A stretch of DNA of 64,000 nucleotides, from positions 29,687,001 through 29,751,000 of the forward strand of contig CM065387.1 of NCBI GenBank assembly GCA_033060915.1. Direction: 5' to 3'. Of this stretch, positions 1-11,220 are shown one piece after another (the first letter of the stretch is position 1; every line of letters begins with the position of its first letter). Below the pieces are notes generated by a model. That model saw nothing but the letters and a program-made list of their open reading frames with translations. It was not told where the DNA came from and did no database searches. A program made the position numbers and the translations under genes. This stretch comes from Euryodendron excelsum (Eukaryota > Streptophyta > Magnoliopsida > Ericales > Pentaphylacaceae).

Positions 1-580
1 ATAGTAATATATTATTCACTTAGTAACTTTCTTTACTAACAAAAGTGATCTCCATAATTGGTAAAGTTTAATAATCAATCTCCATTATTTCTAATCTCCA
101 TTATTGATAATTTCCATTACTTGTAATCCTATTCTCTTGGTTGATTTTTTTTTGCCAGAAGTCAGTCTATTGCCTGTTTTTATAATAAAGATCATCTCCA
201 ATTCAGATAAACTTTAATTTTTTTTAAAAAAATTAGCTTGTTCTTTATATATGGATATGTACATGTATTATAACATTATCTAATTTTTTTTATAACAATA
301 TTCATGTTTCATTTTTCTCTTTCATGTAGAGTATAGAAAAGGAAGGTGAAGATTATACCTATACAAAACTCTATTGCGATTAGCTCACTAGAGATTTTGT
401 AATTCTTTTATTTTTTTCTAAACATATTATTATCATAAAATAAGTTTGATTATCAATTTTGGATTGTATTATTAATTATTTTGGGTTTTGAATTGATTAA
501 TTAAAAAAATTATTTATTACATTTTTATTGTCTATTTGAACAAGTCTTACTTCACGTGCATTGTATGAGTTGACACCTAG
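1..580. other. AT-rich intergenic stretch, possible Helitron 3' end
   Basis: There is no coding frame of note. The stretch is AT-rich with long T and A runs. It ends with a GC-richer segment (about 553-580) reading CACGTGCATTGTATGAG and then a terminal CTAG. This resembles the 3' hairpin plus CTRR end of plant Helitrons, with the stem already decayed. The 5' end of such an element is not visible. The Helitron assignment is inference. Confidence 0.3.
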
Positions 581-2341
581 TCATATATATATATAAAAGT
601 TGTGTTCGCTCTTATATTTTGTCTCTCTTCTACACGGTGCTCTAAATAATCTTATATTTTTAAAATGCCACTTCACATGGGCAATTGGTTATGATATAGT
701 TAATTTTTTATCTTTATTTTGAAGAATGGTGTAAAAATTGGGGAGTTTATAATTTGAGATATTTGGCCGTTGTTATGTTTTTTATCCTCACACTTCAAAT
801 ATTGCAGATCTATATATTTTCTGATTACTCCCTTTTAGATCCAGAGTAAGGTGAGTTTGGTCATTTTTTTATTATTTTTCATTTTTCAAAATTATGCATG
901 ACTATGTTATGGTACTTTTTGTTTATTTTCTGAATATATTTAACTTTTTTCCAGCAGCAAATACATCTCTCAACAGCTTTAGAACTCATCTGACATAGTT
1001 GTCCAACCACTATCAAAACTTATCACCCATTGTTGATCCAACATTGTTGCCGCACTTCTTCCTCCATCACTGTTGCATATAATGTAATTGCGATTCTGTA
1101 TCACTCTTAGAGGCATTTAATGAGCCAAAATATAAGACACTTCACAATCTAGACTACTTATGAGATTTCAATCATGAAGTTTTTTATTTTTCTGTGGTTG
1201 GTTGATTATGGGATTCTAAGTCATATTGTTCTTTGATGTATGTAAGTTTCAAGCAATGTTTCATTCGGGCAACAAATGATTATGAGTTACTTTTGGTTAT
1301 ATACAGTGGCGGGATCGAGGATTTTACATGAGGAGAGCCAAAGTAAAAAGGTGGGTAAAGTAAAAATTTTTAATTTTTGAGGGGCCATTACGCTATATTT
1401 TTTTTTCTAAATATACAAAAATCTATAGGGGTATAACAGAAATTTAAAAATTTTCAGGGGGCCACGCCCGCCCCCCTCTGACCGCCATTGGTTATATAGA
1501 TTTTTTGATTTTCTTATATGCCGACTTTATCTGCCAAGTGTACAAGTTTTAGAATTAATATATCAACATCATAATCTTTACATTTTTTTTTATTTTGTTA
1601 TAAGTAAAACTGCCACACTCAAAATTTAATTTTTCAAAAAATTTAGTGTTTATGCCACAATCCATAAATCTGACCATTTATCTCCAAAGAAAAATTTTAA
1701 TTTTAAATTACATATACTTAGTTATCTATAAATTAATATAATGGTTATAACCAACCCCAAACCAAGTCTTGCAACCTGCTCGTCTCTCACTCTCCATGGA
1801 AAGAATAAAATAAAAAGAAAGAAAGAAACTACTAAAATTTTAAAAATCTAAACAACCTACAATTCTTGAAATCTCTATAAATCCTTTAAATACTCTTAAT
1901 TGATTAAAAAAGCTTTCCCAAAAAGTGAAAATTTCTAAGTTCTCTCAATTTAAAAAAATAAGAAAGCCATCAAAACTTTAATTTGTTAGATAATCACATT
2001 TTAATACTTAAAATTTCTCTATTACCATATCATATCTTATCTATTGTAAACATATAGTATCTTATAGATTTTGTGGATTTTCAATACCATAAAATATGTA
2101 TAAAAAAAAAGTTGAATGTTTGCTTCTTACATTTTATGTATGTCTTTTCTTTTTCATTATCTTTCTCTTCTCTCCCCAAATTCAAAATTCAATCATACTA
2201 TAATAGTTAAAATTATTTGTAAAATCTATGTTGTATAAATGTTTCATATATTACTACAAAAATTACTGTAAGATTACTCTCACAATTCATAGTATAACTC
2301 TAAATTTTGTGCATCCCGTGCATCATACGAGTCAATGTTAG
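581..2341 (+). mobile_element. Possible non-autonomous Helitron
   Basis: The segment starts with TC followed by an AT run and AAAAGTTGTG, directly after a CTAG. It ends with CCCGTGCATCATACGAG followed by a short spacer and GTTAG. These match in style the TC...CTRR termini and subterminal hairpin of plant Helitrons, though the last CTAG has decayed and the stem is imperfect. No Rep/helicase coding is seen, so it would be non-autonomous. It contains the hAT MITE at 1304-1490. An AT-rich spacer between chance motifs is a real alternative. Confidence 0.3.
1304..1490. mobile_element. hAT-type MITE, 187 bp
   Basis: The ends are CAGTGGCGG and, inverted, CCGCCATTG, which gives terminal inverted repeats with one mismatch. 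An identical 8-bp duplication GTTATATA lies on both sides (1296-1303 and 1491-1498). Eight-bp duplications with CAGNGGCGG-type ends are typical of hAT-superfamily MITEs in plants. The interior is short and non-coding and includes a C-rich subterminal tract. The exact duplication suggests a fairly recent insertion. Confidence 0.8.
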
Positions 2342-3650
2342 TTTATACATAATTTGATTCATTTTTTGTAATATTTGTCTAATGAATAAAAATATCCCCT
2401 GGATTGCCTATGTTTACATGTCGTTTCAAGGAGCAGTGCAATTATTAGATAATATTTATAATAAAAAATATCAATCTCTACAAAGAAAATGATATAATAT
2501 TTATAATAAAAAAAATCAATCTCTATAAAAAAAAAATCATACTTTTATAAACATATGCAATTCACATAATAATTTTTCTTCCATTTTCTTAACGGATTGC
2601 TAATAAAAGGTATGAATTTGTATAAATTAGTAGTTTAAGGGGTCAATATGTCACGTTTTAAAATTTAAAAAGTTCAATGATATTGAGTTATAGTTTAAAA
2701 AGTGTTTTTGTAATTGCCCTTATAAAATTCTTCTAAGAGCCGAGAGATCTTCTCAACAGATAATGAAGTTTAATAGATGAAATTTCAATTTAGCAAAAAG
2801 TTGTACAGTGCAGCATATTCTTATTTGTATATTGTGTATATTAAGCTTCTAGGTAAATTATTTTCTTTCATATCCCATATTTGAACAATAAAGAAATAAA
2901 AATTAGAAGAAATATTTAAAAAATTTAGGTTTTTTCACTTTTTCTTTTGTAATACCTAGTTTTATCTCTTTTTTATATGTTTATATATTTATTACCTAGT
3001 TTTATCTATTTTTTATATATTTATGACGTGACGGTTAGATTCTAATTGATCTTACAATTGACTGAACCCTTTTATGGTTTTCACTCAATGATAAGACTTT
3101 TAAAATATTGATGAAAAATTGTCTTAACCATTTGGGAGAAATTAATGAATATATGCATGTGCCACTCAAGTGGGAGAAAAGAATAAAAATAGAAGCAAGA
3201 ATATATCAATACAATTAATTGATAATTTGATTATGCCTCATTATTTTTTTTTTTTGAAAAATTAGAGTCTTTAGATTGTATGTCAATCCTAAATTTTTTA
3301 CAGATAAATCAAGATGTGAATGCATTTCCAAAAACATGGCCTCTCTTTATGAAAGTGACCGAACTTTAAGAATTTGGACATAAAATTTTACAAAACATTG
3401 AGAGCCTAAAATTAAAATAAAGTATAAAGTATAATAGATCGAAAACCATTATAAACTATTTGAAATTGACCAAAATTTGGTAATTGATCAGCATTCAAAC
3501 CATAGGTCCTGAAATACAGCATTCAAACCATAAGTCACACTCGCCTGAGGTTCGTGCATTACACTCCTAGTTGATCAGCACATTTGAAGAAATTGCTAGC
3601 ATGCTTGCGTACCTACAAACTAGAAATTTGGCAATAATTTTTGACACATT
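2342..3650. other. AT-rich intergenic sequence
   Basis: No gene or clear element is seen. It is AT-rich with a short local tandem duplication near 2955-3030 (ACCTAGTTTTATCT repeated about 41 bp apart). A second small direct repeat near 3490-3535 has GCATTCAAACCATA twice. The sequence changes character near 3650, where TGTTGACACTC begins a GC-richer, repeat-bearing old element. Confidence 0.5.
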
Positions 3651-3998
3651 GTTGACACTCAAATTTTGACCCACAGCCCACACATCCATCCTTAAACCAA
3701 AGTTCCAAAGCCCACACCTCGGTCGGACTCCAATAACACTTTAAACTAGAGTTCAAAAGACCGCATCTCAGTCAGACTTCGATGACACCTTCAACTGAAG
3801 TCCAAAAGATGCATTCTGATGACACCTTAAATTGGAGTCCTGAAGACCGCATTTCGATCGGACTCTGATGACACCTTAAATTGGAGTCCTGAAGACCGCA
3901 TTTCGATCGGACTCTGATGACACCTTACACCGAAGTCTAGAAGATTGCATATTGGTTAAACTCTTATGATACTTTAAACTGGAGTTTGGACGATCATG
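3651..3998. repeat. Diverged minisatellite of about 49 bp, left half
   Basis: Imperfect tandem copies are built around GACTCTGATGACACC, TTGGAGTCC and GACCGCATTTCG. Two neighbouring copies (about 3815-3925) are nearly identical at a period of about 49 bp, and outer copies are diverged. The array breaks at 3998, where a giant solo LTR begins, and resumes at 9380. It probably belongs to an older LTR element whose edge may be the TGTTGACACTC at about 3651. Confidence 0.7.
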
Positions 3999-4859
3999 TG
4001 TTGTGCCCAGATTTTTCGCACTCGAGGAATACACACACAAGCAGGAAAAATATTGTACTCTCTCGTTAGAACTCACCCTCCTAGAAGAATGAGTGCGATT
4101 ATGTTTGAATTGAAAATAGATTTGAATAAAGGGTTTTAGAAAAGATTTGGAGTCGCCACCTAACTTGATTAAAGTGAGTTAGGTCACTTAAAAACTAAGA
4201 ATAATCCGAAGACTATACTTAAGGTTTTTGGAAAAAGGTTGTGAAAATATCTCCTCATGAGAGGATTTTTAAGAAAACAGGTTGTTTGGCAACCTTTGAA
4301 AAACATTTAGCCTTTTTTGAAAAATAACTCCGTTTTTGGTATTTGAAAACAGTGATCCTAAGTTCGGAGGTTGGTTACGTGTAAGGAAGATGCACTAAGT
4401 CATCACCCTACCCCGCCCATTCGGTACCTATATGTCCATTTACCCTAGATTCACCTATGAGAATCTTCAACTAACCAATGTTCAATCCTATCCATTTTGA
4501 AAAAAAAATGGTTGAAAATGACATGATGCATGATATGCAGATGCAAGAGGAATGTTTGATTTGAAAATAGATTTTGAAAAGAAATTTATTTGATTTTAGA
4601 AAAGATTTGAAAAGATAGATTTGAAATTGAAAAGTTTTAGAATTTGAAAATTGAGATTTGGAATTGGAAATTGGAAATAGAACATAGAAATGGAAACTTG
4701 AAGAAGATTGTTGAATTGGAGATTTGAAAGAAGTTGTAGAATTAGAATTTGAAAAATGTTGTGGAATTAGAGATTTGAAAAAAGGTTGTGACCGCACCCA
4801 TGAGGGTTGCCTACGTATCCTTTTGGAGGAATCAGGTCAGTTGTAGTTCGGATAAGAGT

Positions 4860-5900
4860 CCGATTGAAAATAGAATAGTTGATTTGGAAAAGAGTTGAAA
4901 TTGGAATTTGGATTGGAATTGAAAGAGTAGAGAAATTTGGACTTTGATTGGAAGATTTTAAAAAATTGGACTTCGGAAAACTTGGTTTTAGGAAACCTAG
5001 ACTTAATAACTTAGAAAAGAAAGATTAGATTTAACTTGGAAAGATTTTATAAAAGAATTGATTTGAATATTGGACTTGAAAGATTAGAAAACTTGGAATT
5101 AGGAAATATTCGAATTAGGAAAAGTTTGAATTAGGAAAGTTTCAATTTAGGAAAGTTTCGATTTAAAAAGTTCTGCTTTAGGAAAGTTTTCATTTTAGGA
5201 AAGTTTCGAAATAGGAAAGTTTTGAAATTAGGAAAGTTTCAACTTAGGAAAGTTTTGAATTAAGAAAGTTTTATTTTAAGAAAGGTTTTGAAATAGGAAA
5301 GTGTTGAATTTAGAAATGTTTTGAATTAGGAAAAGTTTAGTTTAAGAAATGTTTAGAATTTGGAAAGCTTCAACTTAAGAAAGTTTTGAATTTGGAAAGC
5401 TTAGAATTTTAGAAAGATTTTAAATTAGGAAAGATTTGAATTTAGAAAGCTTTAGAATTTTTGGAAGATTCAAAGTTTGAATTTTAGAAAGATTTGAAAA
5501 TCTAGATTTGGGAGTTAAAGTTTGGAAAGGATGTGGAATTAAGAAAGGTTGGAAATGAGGAAAGGTTTAGACTTTGAAAGATTTGAAGTTTAGGAAAGTT
5601 TAGAACTTAGAAAATTTTAGAGTTTGAAAGTTTCGAATTTAGAAAGTTTAGGATTTAGAAAGTTTTAAAGTTTGAGTTTTAGAAAATCTTGAGATTAGGA
5701 AAGGTTTGAGTTTAGGAAAGATTTGAAAACATAGATTTAGAAAGTTAAGATTTGAAAAGGGGTAGAATTAGGAAAGATTTGAAAATTGAATTTTAGAATT
5801 TAAGAAAGATTTTTATGTTCAAGTTTTGGAAACTTAAGATTTGGGAAAGTAGAAGATTAGGAAGGATTTGAATGAGGAAAAATTTAGGCTAGGAAGGGTT
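4860..5900 (-). repeat. Short-period purine/pyrimidine-skewed repeat tract
   Basis: The + strand consists of quasi-periodic units of about 18-22 bp built on TTAGGAAAGTTTGAA. The strand is strongly purine-rich, so the LTR transcript is CU-rich. The same tract occurs in copies 2 and 3 and, in the other orientation, at about 50500-51050 and 55500-55850. It yields spurious Phe/Lys/Ser-rich frames and no credible protein. Confidence 0.7.
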
Positions 5901-6703
5901 AAGTTTCCTATTTCCTAAAATAAGGGATTATATTTTATTTCTAAAAGAAAAGGTTTGATTTTGTTTCCAAAAATGGAGAATTGGATCTAGTTTCCTAAAC
6001 GGAAGATTGGATTTGGTTTTCTAGAGGAAAGATTTGATTTGGTTTCCTAAAGGAAAGATTGGATTTGACGAGGATTTGGAAAGGGAGGTTTTAGGAACCC
6101 TATTTTTGGAAGTGTATAGTTTTGACGTAGAAAATAGGTTTTGAAAATATGTATAGTTTTGATGTAGAAAACAAGAGGTTTTGAAAACTTAGGTTTTAAG
6201 GCAAGTTTGAAAACCATGTTTTTGGAAAGAAAATTAGGGTCTCCTAATCGTGGCTCTAGGGCTTGACTTGGGATCTAAGGAAAGGGATTTTTGGAAAGTG
6301 TTTTTTTTTTTGGAAACAAGTTTTTAGAAGGAAATCCTAGAGAGGAGTTTCTAGAAGGAAGATTTTGGGAAGAGAGTTTTTAGAAAGATTTTTTAGAAAA
6401 AGATTGTTGGAAAGAGTTTTTAGAAAAGTAAATTTTGAGGAAAGAGTTTTTTAAGAAGGAAACCTAGGGAGTGCTTTTAGGAAAGGAATTTTGAAGAGAG
6501 TGTTTTGGAAAGGAGTTTAAAAAGGAGTTTTAAAAAATAAATTTGTGGAGGAAGTTTTTAGAAAACAATTTTAGAAAGAGGAGTTTAAAAATAGATTTTT
6601 GAAGAGAGCTTTTGAAAACAATTTTGGGAGGAAGAGTTTTTGGAAAGCATGTTGAAAGAGAGATTTTTGAAAATAGAGTTTTTTGAAAAGTATGAAAACG
6701 TCT

Positions 6704-6758
6704 CACTTTCCTAAAGCGATTCTAACCATAAGAAGGCTAGAACCACTTTAAGAAAGTG
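6704..6758 (-). other. Conserved stem-loop in giant LTR copy 1
   Basis: The outer arms CACTTTCCTAAAG (6704-6716) and CTTTAAGAAAGTG (6746-6758) pair over 13 bp with one mismatch, which is a G-U pair in the sense RNA. Inner arms TTCTAACC and GGCTAGAA pair with one mismatch. Related copies follow at about 6820-6880. Confidence 0.6.
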
Positions 6759-7590
6759 GTTTTGAAAACAACAAGGAGTTGAAAATATGGAGCATGTTGG
6801 TCACTTTAAATATAACACTTTCCTAAAGCAACCCTAGCCATGGAAAGGCTAGAATCATCCTAGGATTGTGATTTTGAAAACAAGTTTTGAAAAAGAAGAT
6901 TTTGATACAATTTTGAAAACAAGTTTAAAAACGATTTTGAAAATGACTTTGAAAACGACTTTTGGAAGAATGCAAGAATCATGATATGCATAATGCAAAT
7001 TTGGGTTCGTGAACATACAAGGTTAAGGCTTCACCACATAATCAAGGGGGTCGAACCCACGTGGTCTCCGGTTAGACTAAAAGAAAGCCCCTGACATGGT
7101 GACCCTCCAGTAGTCCAATCCTACACATGGACCGGGAATCCTCTTGTTTCAAACATGCAAAGAAAGGGGGGGAAAGGGATGGAGGATTAAAATAGAGAAA
7201 ACCTAAGTGGGTTAGGAGAAAGAAGAGAGAGGGGCAAGTGCAAAAATTTAAAGAGAAAATCTACCGTATGCCTTGTTTATTTCACTTTGCTTTGAGCACC
7301 TTGCTTTCTTTCTTTTTCTTCGGTCTTCGCTTCAGTCTTCGAGAGCTTCGTCTTGGTCTTTGAGAGCTTCGAGTTGCAGCAATCCAAGTCTTCAATGGAG
7401 GGTTGGAGGCTAGTATATAAGTGTACATGAGTGTGTATGAGTGTATAGGAGGCTAGGGTTTGGTGTATGGTGACTAGGGTTTGGAAAACCTAGAGAAGCT
7501 AGGGTTTAGGGAGTGTTCGAGCTCTGTATATTGAATATTAGGGTTTTTAGACTGAGTTTTCAGACCTCTTTCACGCTGGAGGAGGCTCTG

Positions 7591-7598
7591 TATTTATA
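7591..7598 (-). promoter_or_regulatory. TATA box of giant LTR copy 1
   Basis: The sense strand reads TATAAATA. The same octamer stands at the same relative place in all seven LTR copies that retain this region, always downstream of the GCGCCAC dyads. It fixes the transcription direction of the family. Confidence 0.75.
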
Positions 7599-7651
7599 GA
7601 GATAGGATGGACCTGGCACCTGTTGTAGTGGCGCCAGGCCAAATTTCCTCT

Positions 7652-7674
7652 TGGCGCCACTCCTAGTGGCGCCA
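7652..7674 (-). promoter_or_regulatory. Dyad upstream of LTR TATA box
   Basis: Perfect 10-bp inverted arms TGGCGCCACT and AGTGGCGCCA are separated by 3 bp, about 54 bp upstream of the TATA box in sense. Weaker copies flank it (about 7629-7637 and 7690-7712). The position and its conservation in other copies suggest a promoter-proximal protein site, which is inference. Confidence 0.5.
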
Positions 7675-8883
7675 GGCCATTTCTTAGCTTAGCGCCACTA
7701 CTAGTAGCGCCAGCCAGTTAGGAAAGTTTTAAGGTCGGCAAGCAACATATCTTGGGAAGATTTGGGCACCTGTACTAGTGACTACCATGCAATTTTTAGC
7801 CGGGCTTCACTAGGAATGACTCTAGAAAGTCCGGGAAGGAGTTAAGATACCGGGAATGACTCGGAAGGCCAGAAAAAGGGCAGGAATACTTAGAACAGTG
7901 TCCTGGAGGTATTTGACTTGAAAAATGAAGATAGGATGTGTCGGAAGGGTTGACCGGCCATTAGGGGCAAAACGGTCAACTGGATCGGAAAGCTGCCGGG
8001 ATGGACTCGAAATATCTCAGAAAAAGACTCGAGATTTGAAAACATTAATAGAATGTTTTTGAAAGGTTGCCGGTTTGATACCCAGAGCCGGTGTGGTGAG
8101 AAAAGGTGACTGGCCCACCAGGGGCAAAAAGGTCATTACGCATCGGGTTTGCCGACACTGATTCAAAATGATCCGGAAAGGTAAAGGAAGGTCAAGAATA
8201 CTATAAGAAGTATTCTCAAGAGGTTACTAGTTTGATAACCAGGGGGTGTGGTTCTCGGCTATTCGAATGCCTAAGGGCAAAATGGTCATCTTGATCGAAA
8301 AGTCTCGGAATTGACCCGAAACGGACTGGAGGGCACCTAATCATGCCGGATCATCTCTAGAATGATGTAGAAGGGTGGACTTATCGTTTTGAGGGCTTAG
8401 GTGTGCTCTCGAGAAACGTGCCAGAAAAAGGCCCTAGGGACAGTTTGGTCATTTTTCACCAGAGTGGGCTAGCAGGCACTGGTGTTGACCTGGGTTTTGA
8501 GTGTTTCTGCCACTCTGACGATGGTCGCGCGATACAAGGGTTTGTTTGCAATTCCCTATATTGACCTGTTTGCGAGTATTTCCGCTACTCTGACGATTGG
8601 GATGTTTGCGAGTGTTTCTGCTACTTTGACGGTTCGCGATCATTCCCGAGACTGCCTGATGTCAGGAAGTTGCTAAAGGGACTTAGCGCCTCAGAATTAA
8701 CTTTCTCGGAAGGCGTGCCTAAATGGACATTTCTGTATTGGTGGGCTAGCAGGTGCCAAATGTGGACCGTTCTACCATCTAGGGGACTTGGGGTCTCGTC
8801 CCGGTCGACAGGTTTAAAGGGACTTACAGTTCCGAAGAGATTTTTTTGGAAAACGGGCCAGATTGTCGTCTCGAAGAATCAAC

Positions 8884-9185
8884 TATCTCGAGAGAGGAAT
8901 TGAATTGGAATTGGAAAGGGGACTTACAGTTTTTGGAAAGACGCGCCTGATTTGGAATTGAAAAGGGGACTTTCCGTCTTTGGAAAAACGTGCCTGATTT
9001 GGAATTGGAAAGGGAACTTATCATCTTCGGAAAGACGTGCCTAATAGGATTCGAAAGGGGACTATCTTTGGAAAGACATGCCTGATTTGGATTTGGAAAG
9101 GGGACTTACCGTCTTTGGAAAGACGTGCCTAATTTGGAATTGGAAAGGGGACTTACCGTCTTCGAAAAGACGTGCCTAGTGAAAT
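8884..9185 (-). repeat. U3 minisatellite, about 43-46 bp period
   Basis: There are about six imperfect copies of GAATTGGAAAGGGGACTTAC followed by a GTCTTTGGAAAGACGTGCC-like core. The core is itself an inverted repeat (GTCTTTGG / AAAGAC). The array lies near the sense 5' end of the LTR, and copy number and period differ between LTR copies. Confidence 0.75.
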
Positions 9186-9379
9186 ATAAAAATGATAATG
9201 TCCCTTAAGGGCATTTAGGTCATTTTACCTTTATTTGGGCTTTGTGGGGCCCGCGAAGCGATGAATTAATGAGATTAGACTTAGAAAGTTAATTTGGATT
9301 GAAATATGCCCACAATGACTTGAACGCAAGTCTGGATAGAGTGGAGACCGCCGAGCGGTAAAAAAATAGGGTGCTTACA

Positions 9380-11111
9380 TCATGTCCTAGTCAGACTTTG
9401 ATGACACCATCCTGGAGATCAATCATCTCTGATCACCTAAAATCGGAGTCCAGATGACCACATCTGGTTAGACTCCAATGACTTCATTTTGGAGATCAGT
9501 GACCTCTAATCACCTTAGACTGGAGTCCAAATGACTACTTTTCGGTTAGACTCTGATAACATCATCACCAGAGGTCGGCCATCTTCAATCACTTTAATCC
9601 GGAGTCCAAACTACTGCATCCGGTCAGATTCCAATGACAACTGAAACTCTGCCCAACCAGTGGGTCCTGATAGTGCTCCCGCCTAGCCATAACTCTATCC
9701 GATTTCCGAGCCTAAGGATTCAGAAATTGCTCTTGACTAGCTAGAACTTTGCCCTATAGGAATGATGAAAACGGCCTGTGGCTAGGCCGGAATGTTATCA
9801 GAATCCCACCAGTAACAAGGTGCAATTCAAATCCGTCGGTTTAGGTTGCAACTGAAGCCATTGTAATGCTACGGTGTCTAGTATGGCTTAGTGGTTATCT
9901 AAACCATTAACTGGGGCAAATTCCAGCACCTACCATCCCTCCAACATAATTGGACCCATGTTCGATTCTCGGCTCCAAATAGGCTCCTACCTAGCCGTCA
10001 CTCTGTGAGATTTTCGGCAATCAAACTATGTATGTACTAAGCTAAAACTTGACCAAAATACTTTAGGTACACAAATTTACATTCTATGCCATGGGAATCA
10101 TGCATATCTGCTTCTACTCCTTAGTTTTTGGTAGCCTACTTAGACTTTTAGCTGGCATACTACATCAGCATTGACCCGTCATGAGTTGTCATAATGCATA
10201 TTTTCAAAAAATCATAAAATTATCTATTGAGTCATTTGAGTAGTCATATTGCCTATTTTCAGACCCAAAATTACATTTTTGGCCGATTATAAGCCTTCAT
10301 ACTATCTAGTTGAAAGCCTGAAAATAGTTTTTTCAAAACAAATGTCCAGACCATCTTCATAAGCCACTATACATATGCTTTACGGTTGCCGTCACACAAA
10401 TCTTCCGTATCAGAAATACGTGACTCTCCAAAATGACAAAAATACCGTTCCTCTAAAAAATATCATTTTTCTCTAAAAAGAATAGACCAACATCATAAGC
10501 ATAACATGTATGCTCTACGGTTTCCGTTACATAGATCTTTTGTACCAAAAATGCTAAAACTACCAAATTAACAAAAATGCCCTTTTCTAGGAAGATGCCC
10601 TTTTTCTTAAAAATGGCCCTGAATTTAGTTTTGAGTTTGTGTACGTATGCTCTACGGTTGCTGCTAGCCGGAACGTCCGTACTAAAAATACCAAACTCCT
10701 CTGTGGACTAAATTAGCCTTTTTAAAAGCGGTACAAATCAGCCAAAATTATATAAAATCAGGAAAGATCCCTTTTCAAAAATCTAGTTTCATATCATTCA
10801 TCAAAATCATGCATTCAAAAACATAATTTTTTTATAACCCTTCTATCAAAGCTGGGAAGCCCTATGGCATCAACCTCTTCACATTTCACACTGATATTAC
10901 ATTTGACCTGATTCCTGCTATGTCAGGATATGTAGGCAGTCTGGGTTTTCTTCCTAAGCTCGGTCACCTTTCTCCAAGCAAGTGAGGAACCAGTCATTTT
11001 AAGCTGGAGTTCAGTCCATGAACCCTAGGCCACCAAAACCATCTGAACTATGCTCGACCTGATTCTTGCACCACTAAGATACATAGGCAGCCTAAGCAAA
11101 GGGTCGGTCAT
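9380..11111. repeat. Old element: right half of minisatellite and diverged 145-bp repeats
   Basis: The interrupted minisatellite continues to about 9640 (GACTCCAATGAC and CTCTGATCACCT units). A unique stretch of about 1.2 kb follows, with three diverged copies of TATGCTCTACGGTTGC-type text at about 10375-10665. Next comes a repeat unit of about 145 bp carrying GACCTGATTCCT, GGATATGTAGGCAG and TCGGTCACCTTTCTCC (about 10910 and 11056). No protein is recognised. The solo LTR at 11112 splits the last unit. Confidence 0.6.
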
Positions 11112-11196
11112 TGTCACGCCTAGATTTTTTGCACTCGAGGAATACACTCAAGGAATACACACACAAACGGAAAAAATACTGTACTCTCTCGTTAGA

Positions 11197-11220
11197 ACTC
11201 ATCCTCCTAGAGGAATGAGT
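11197..11220 (-). other. Near-palindrome at U5 end of giant LTRs
   Basis: The arms ACTCATCCTCC and GAGGAATGAGT form an imperfect palindrome about 85 bp from the LTR terminus. The same site, with changes, is present in every copy with an intact U5 end, in both subfamilies. Its role is unknown; a structured RNA 3' end or integrase-proximal signal are possibilities. Confidence 0.45.

Larger units (their letters stand above)
3999..9379 (-). mobile_element. Giant solo LTR, subfamily A (copy 1), 5.38 kb
   Basis: The + strand starts TGTTGTGCCC and ends GTGCTTACA, so the sense LTR is TG...CA on the - strand. A perfect 5-bp duplication TCATG flanks it (3994-3998 and 9380-9384), and the interrupted minisatellite continues on both sides, so this is a complete solo LTR. 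In sense order it holds U3 minisatellites (about 9190-8880), dyad repeats, a TATA box (7598-7591), a stem-loop region (about 6900-6700), a pyrimidine-rich repeat tract (about 6060-4540) and a conserved U5 end. It encodes no protein. The lineage is inferred to be Ogre/Tat-like from the primer site beside copy 52500-56938. Its length is extreme for an LTR but within what Ogre-type elements reach. Confidence 0.93.
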
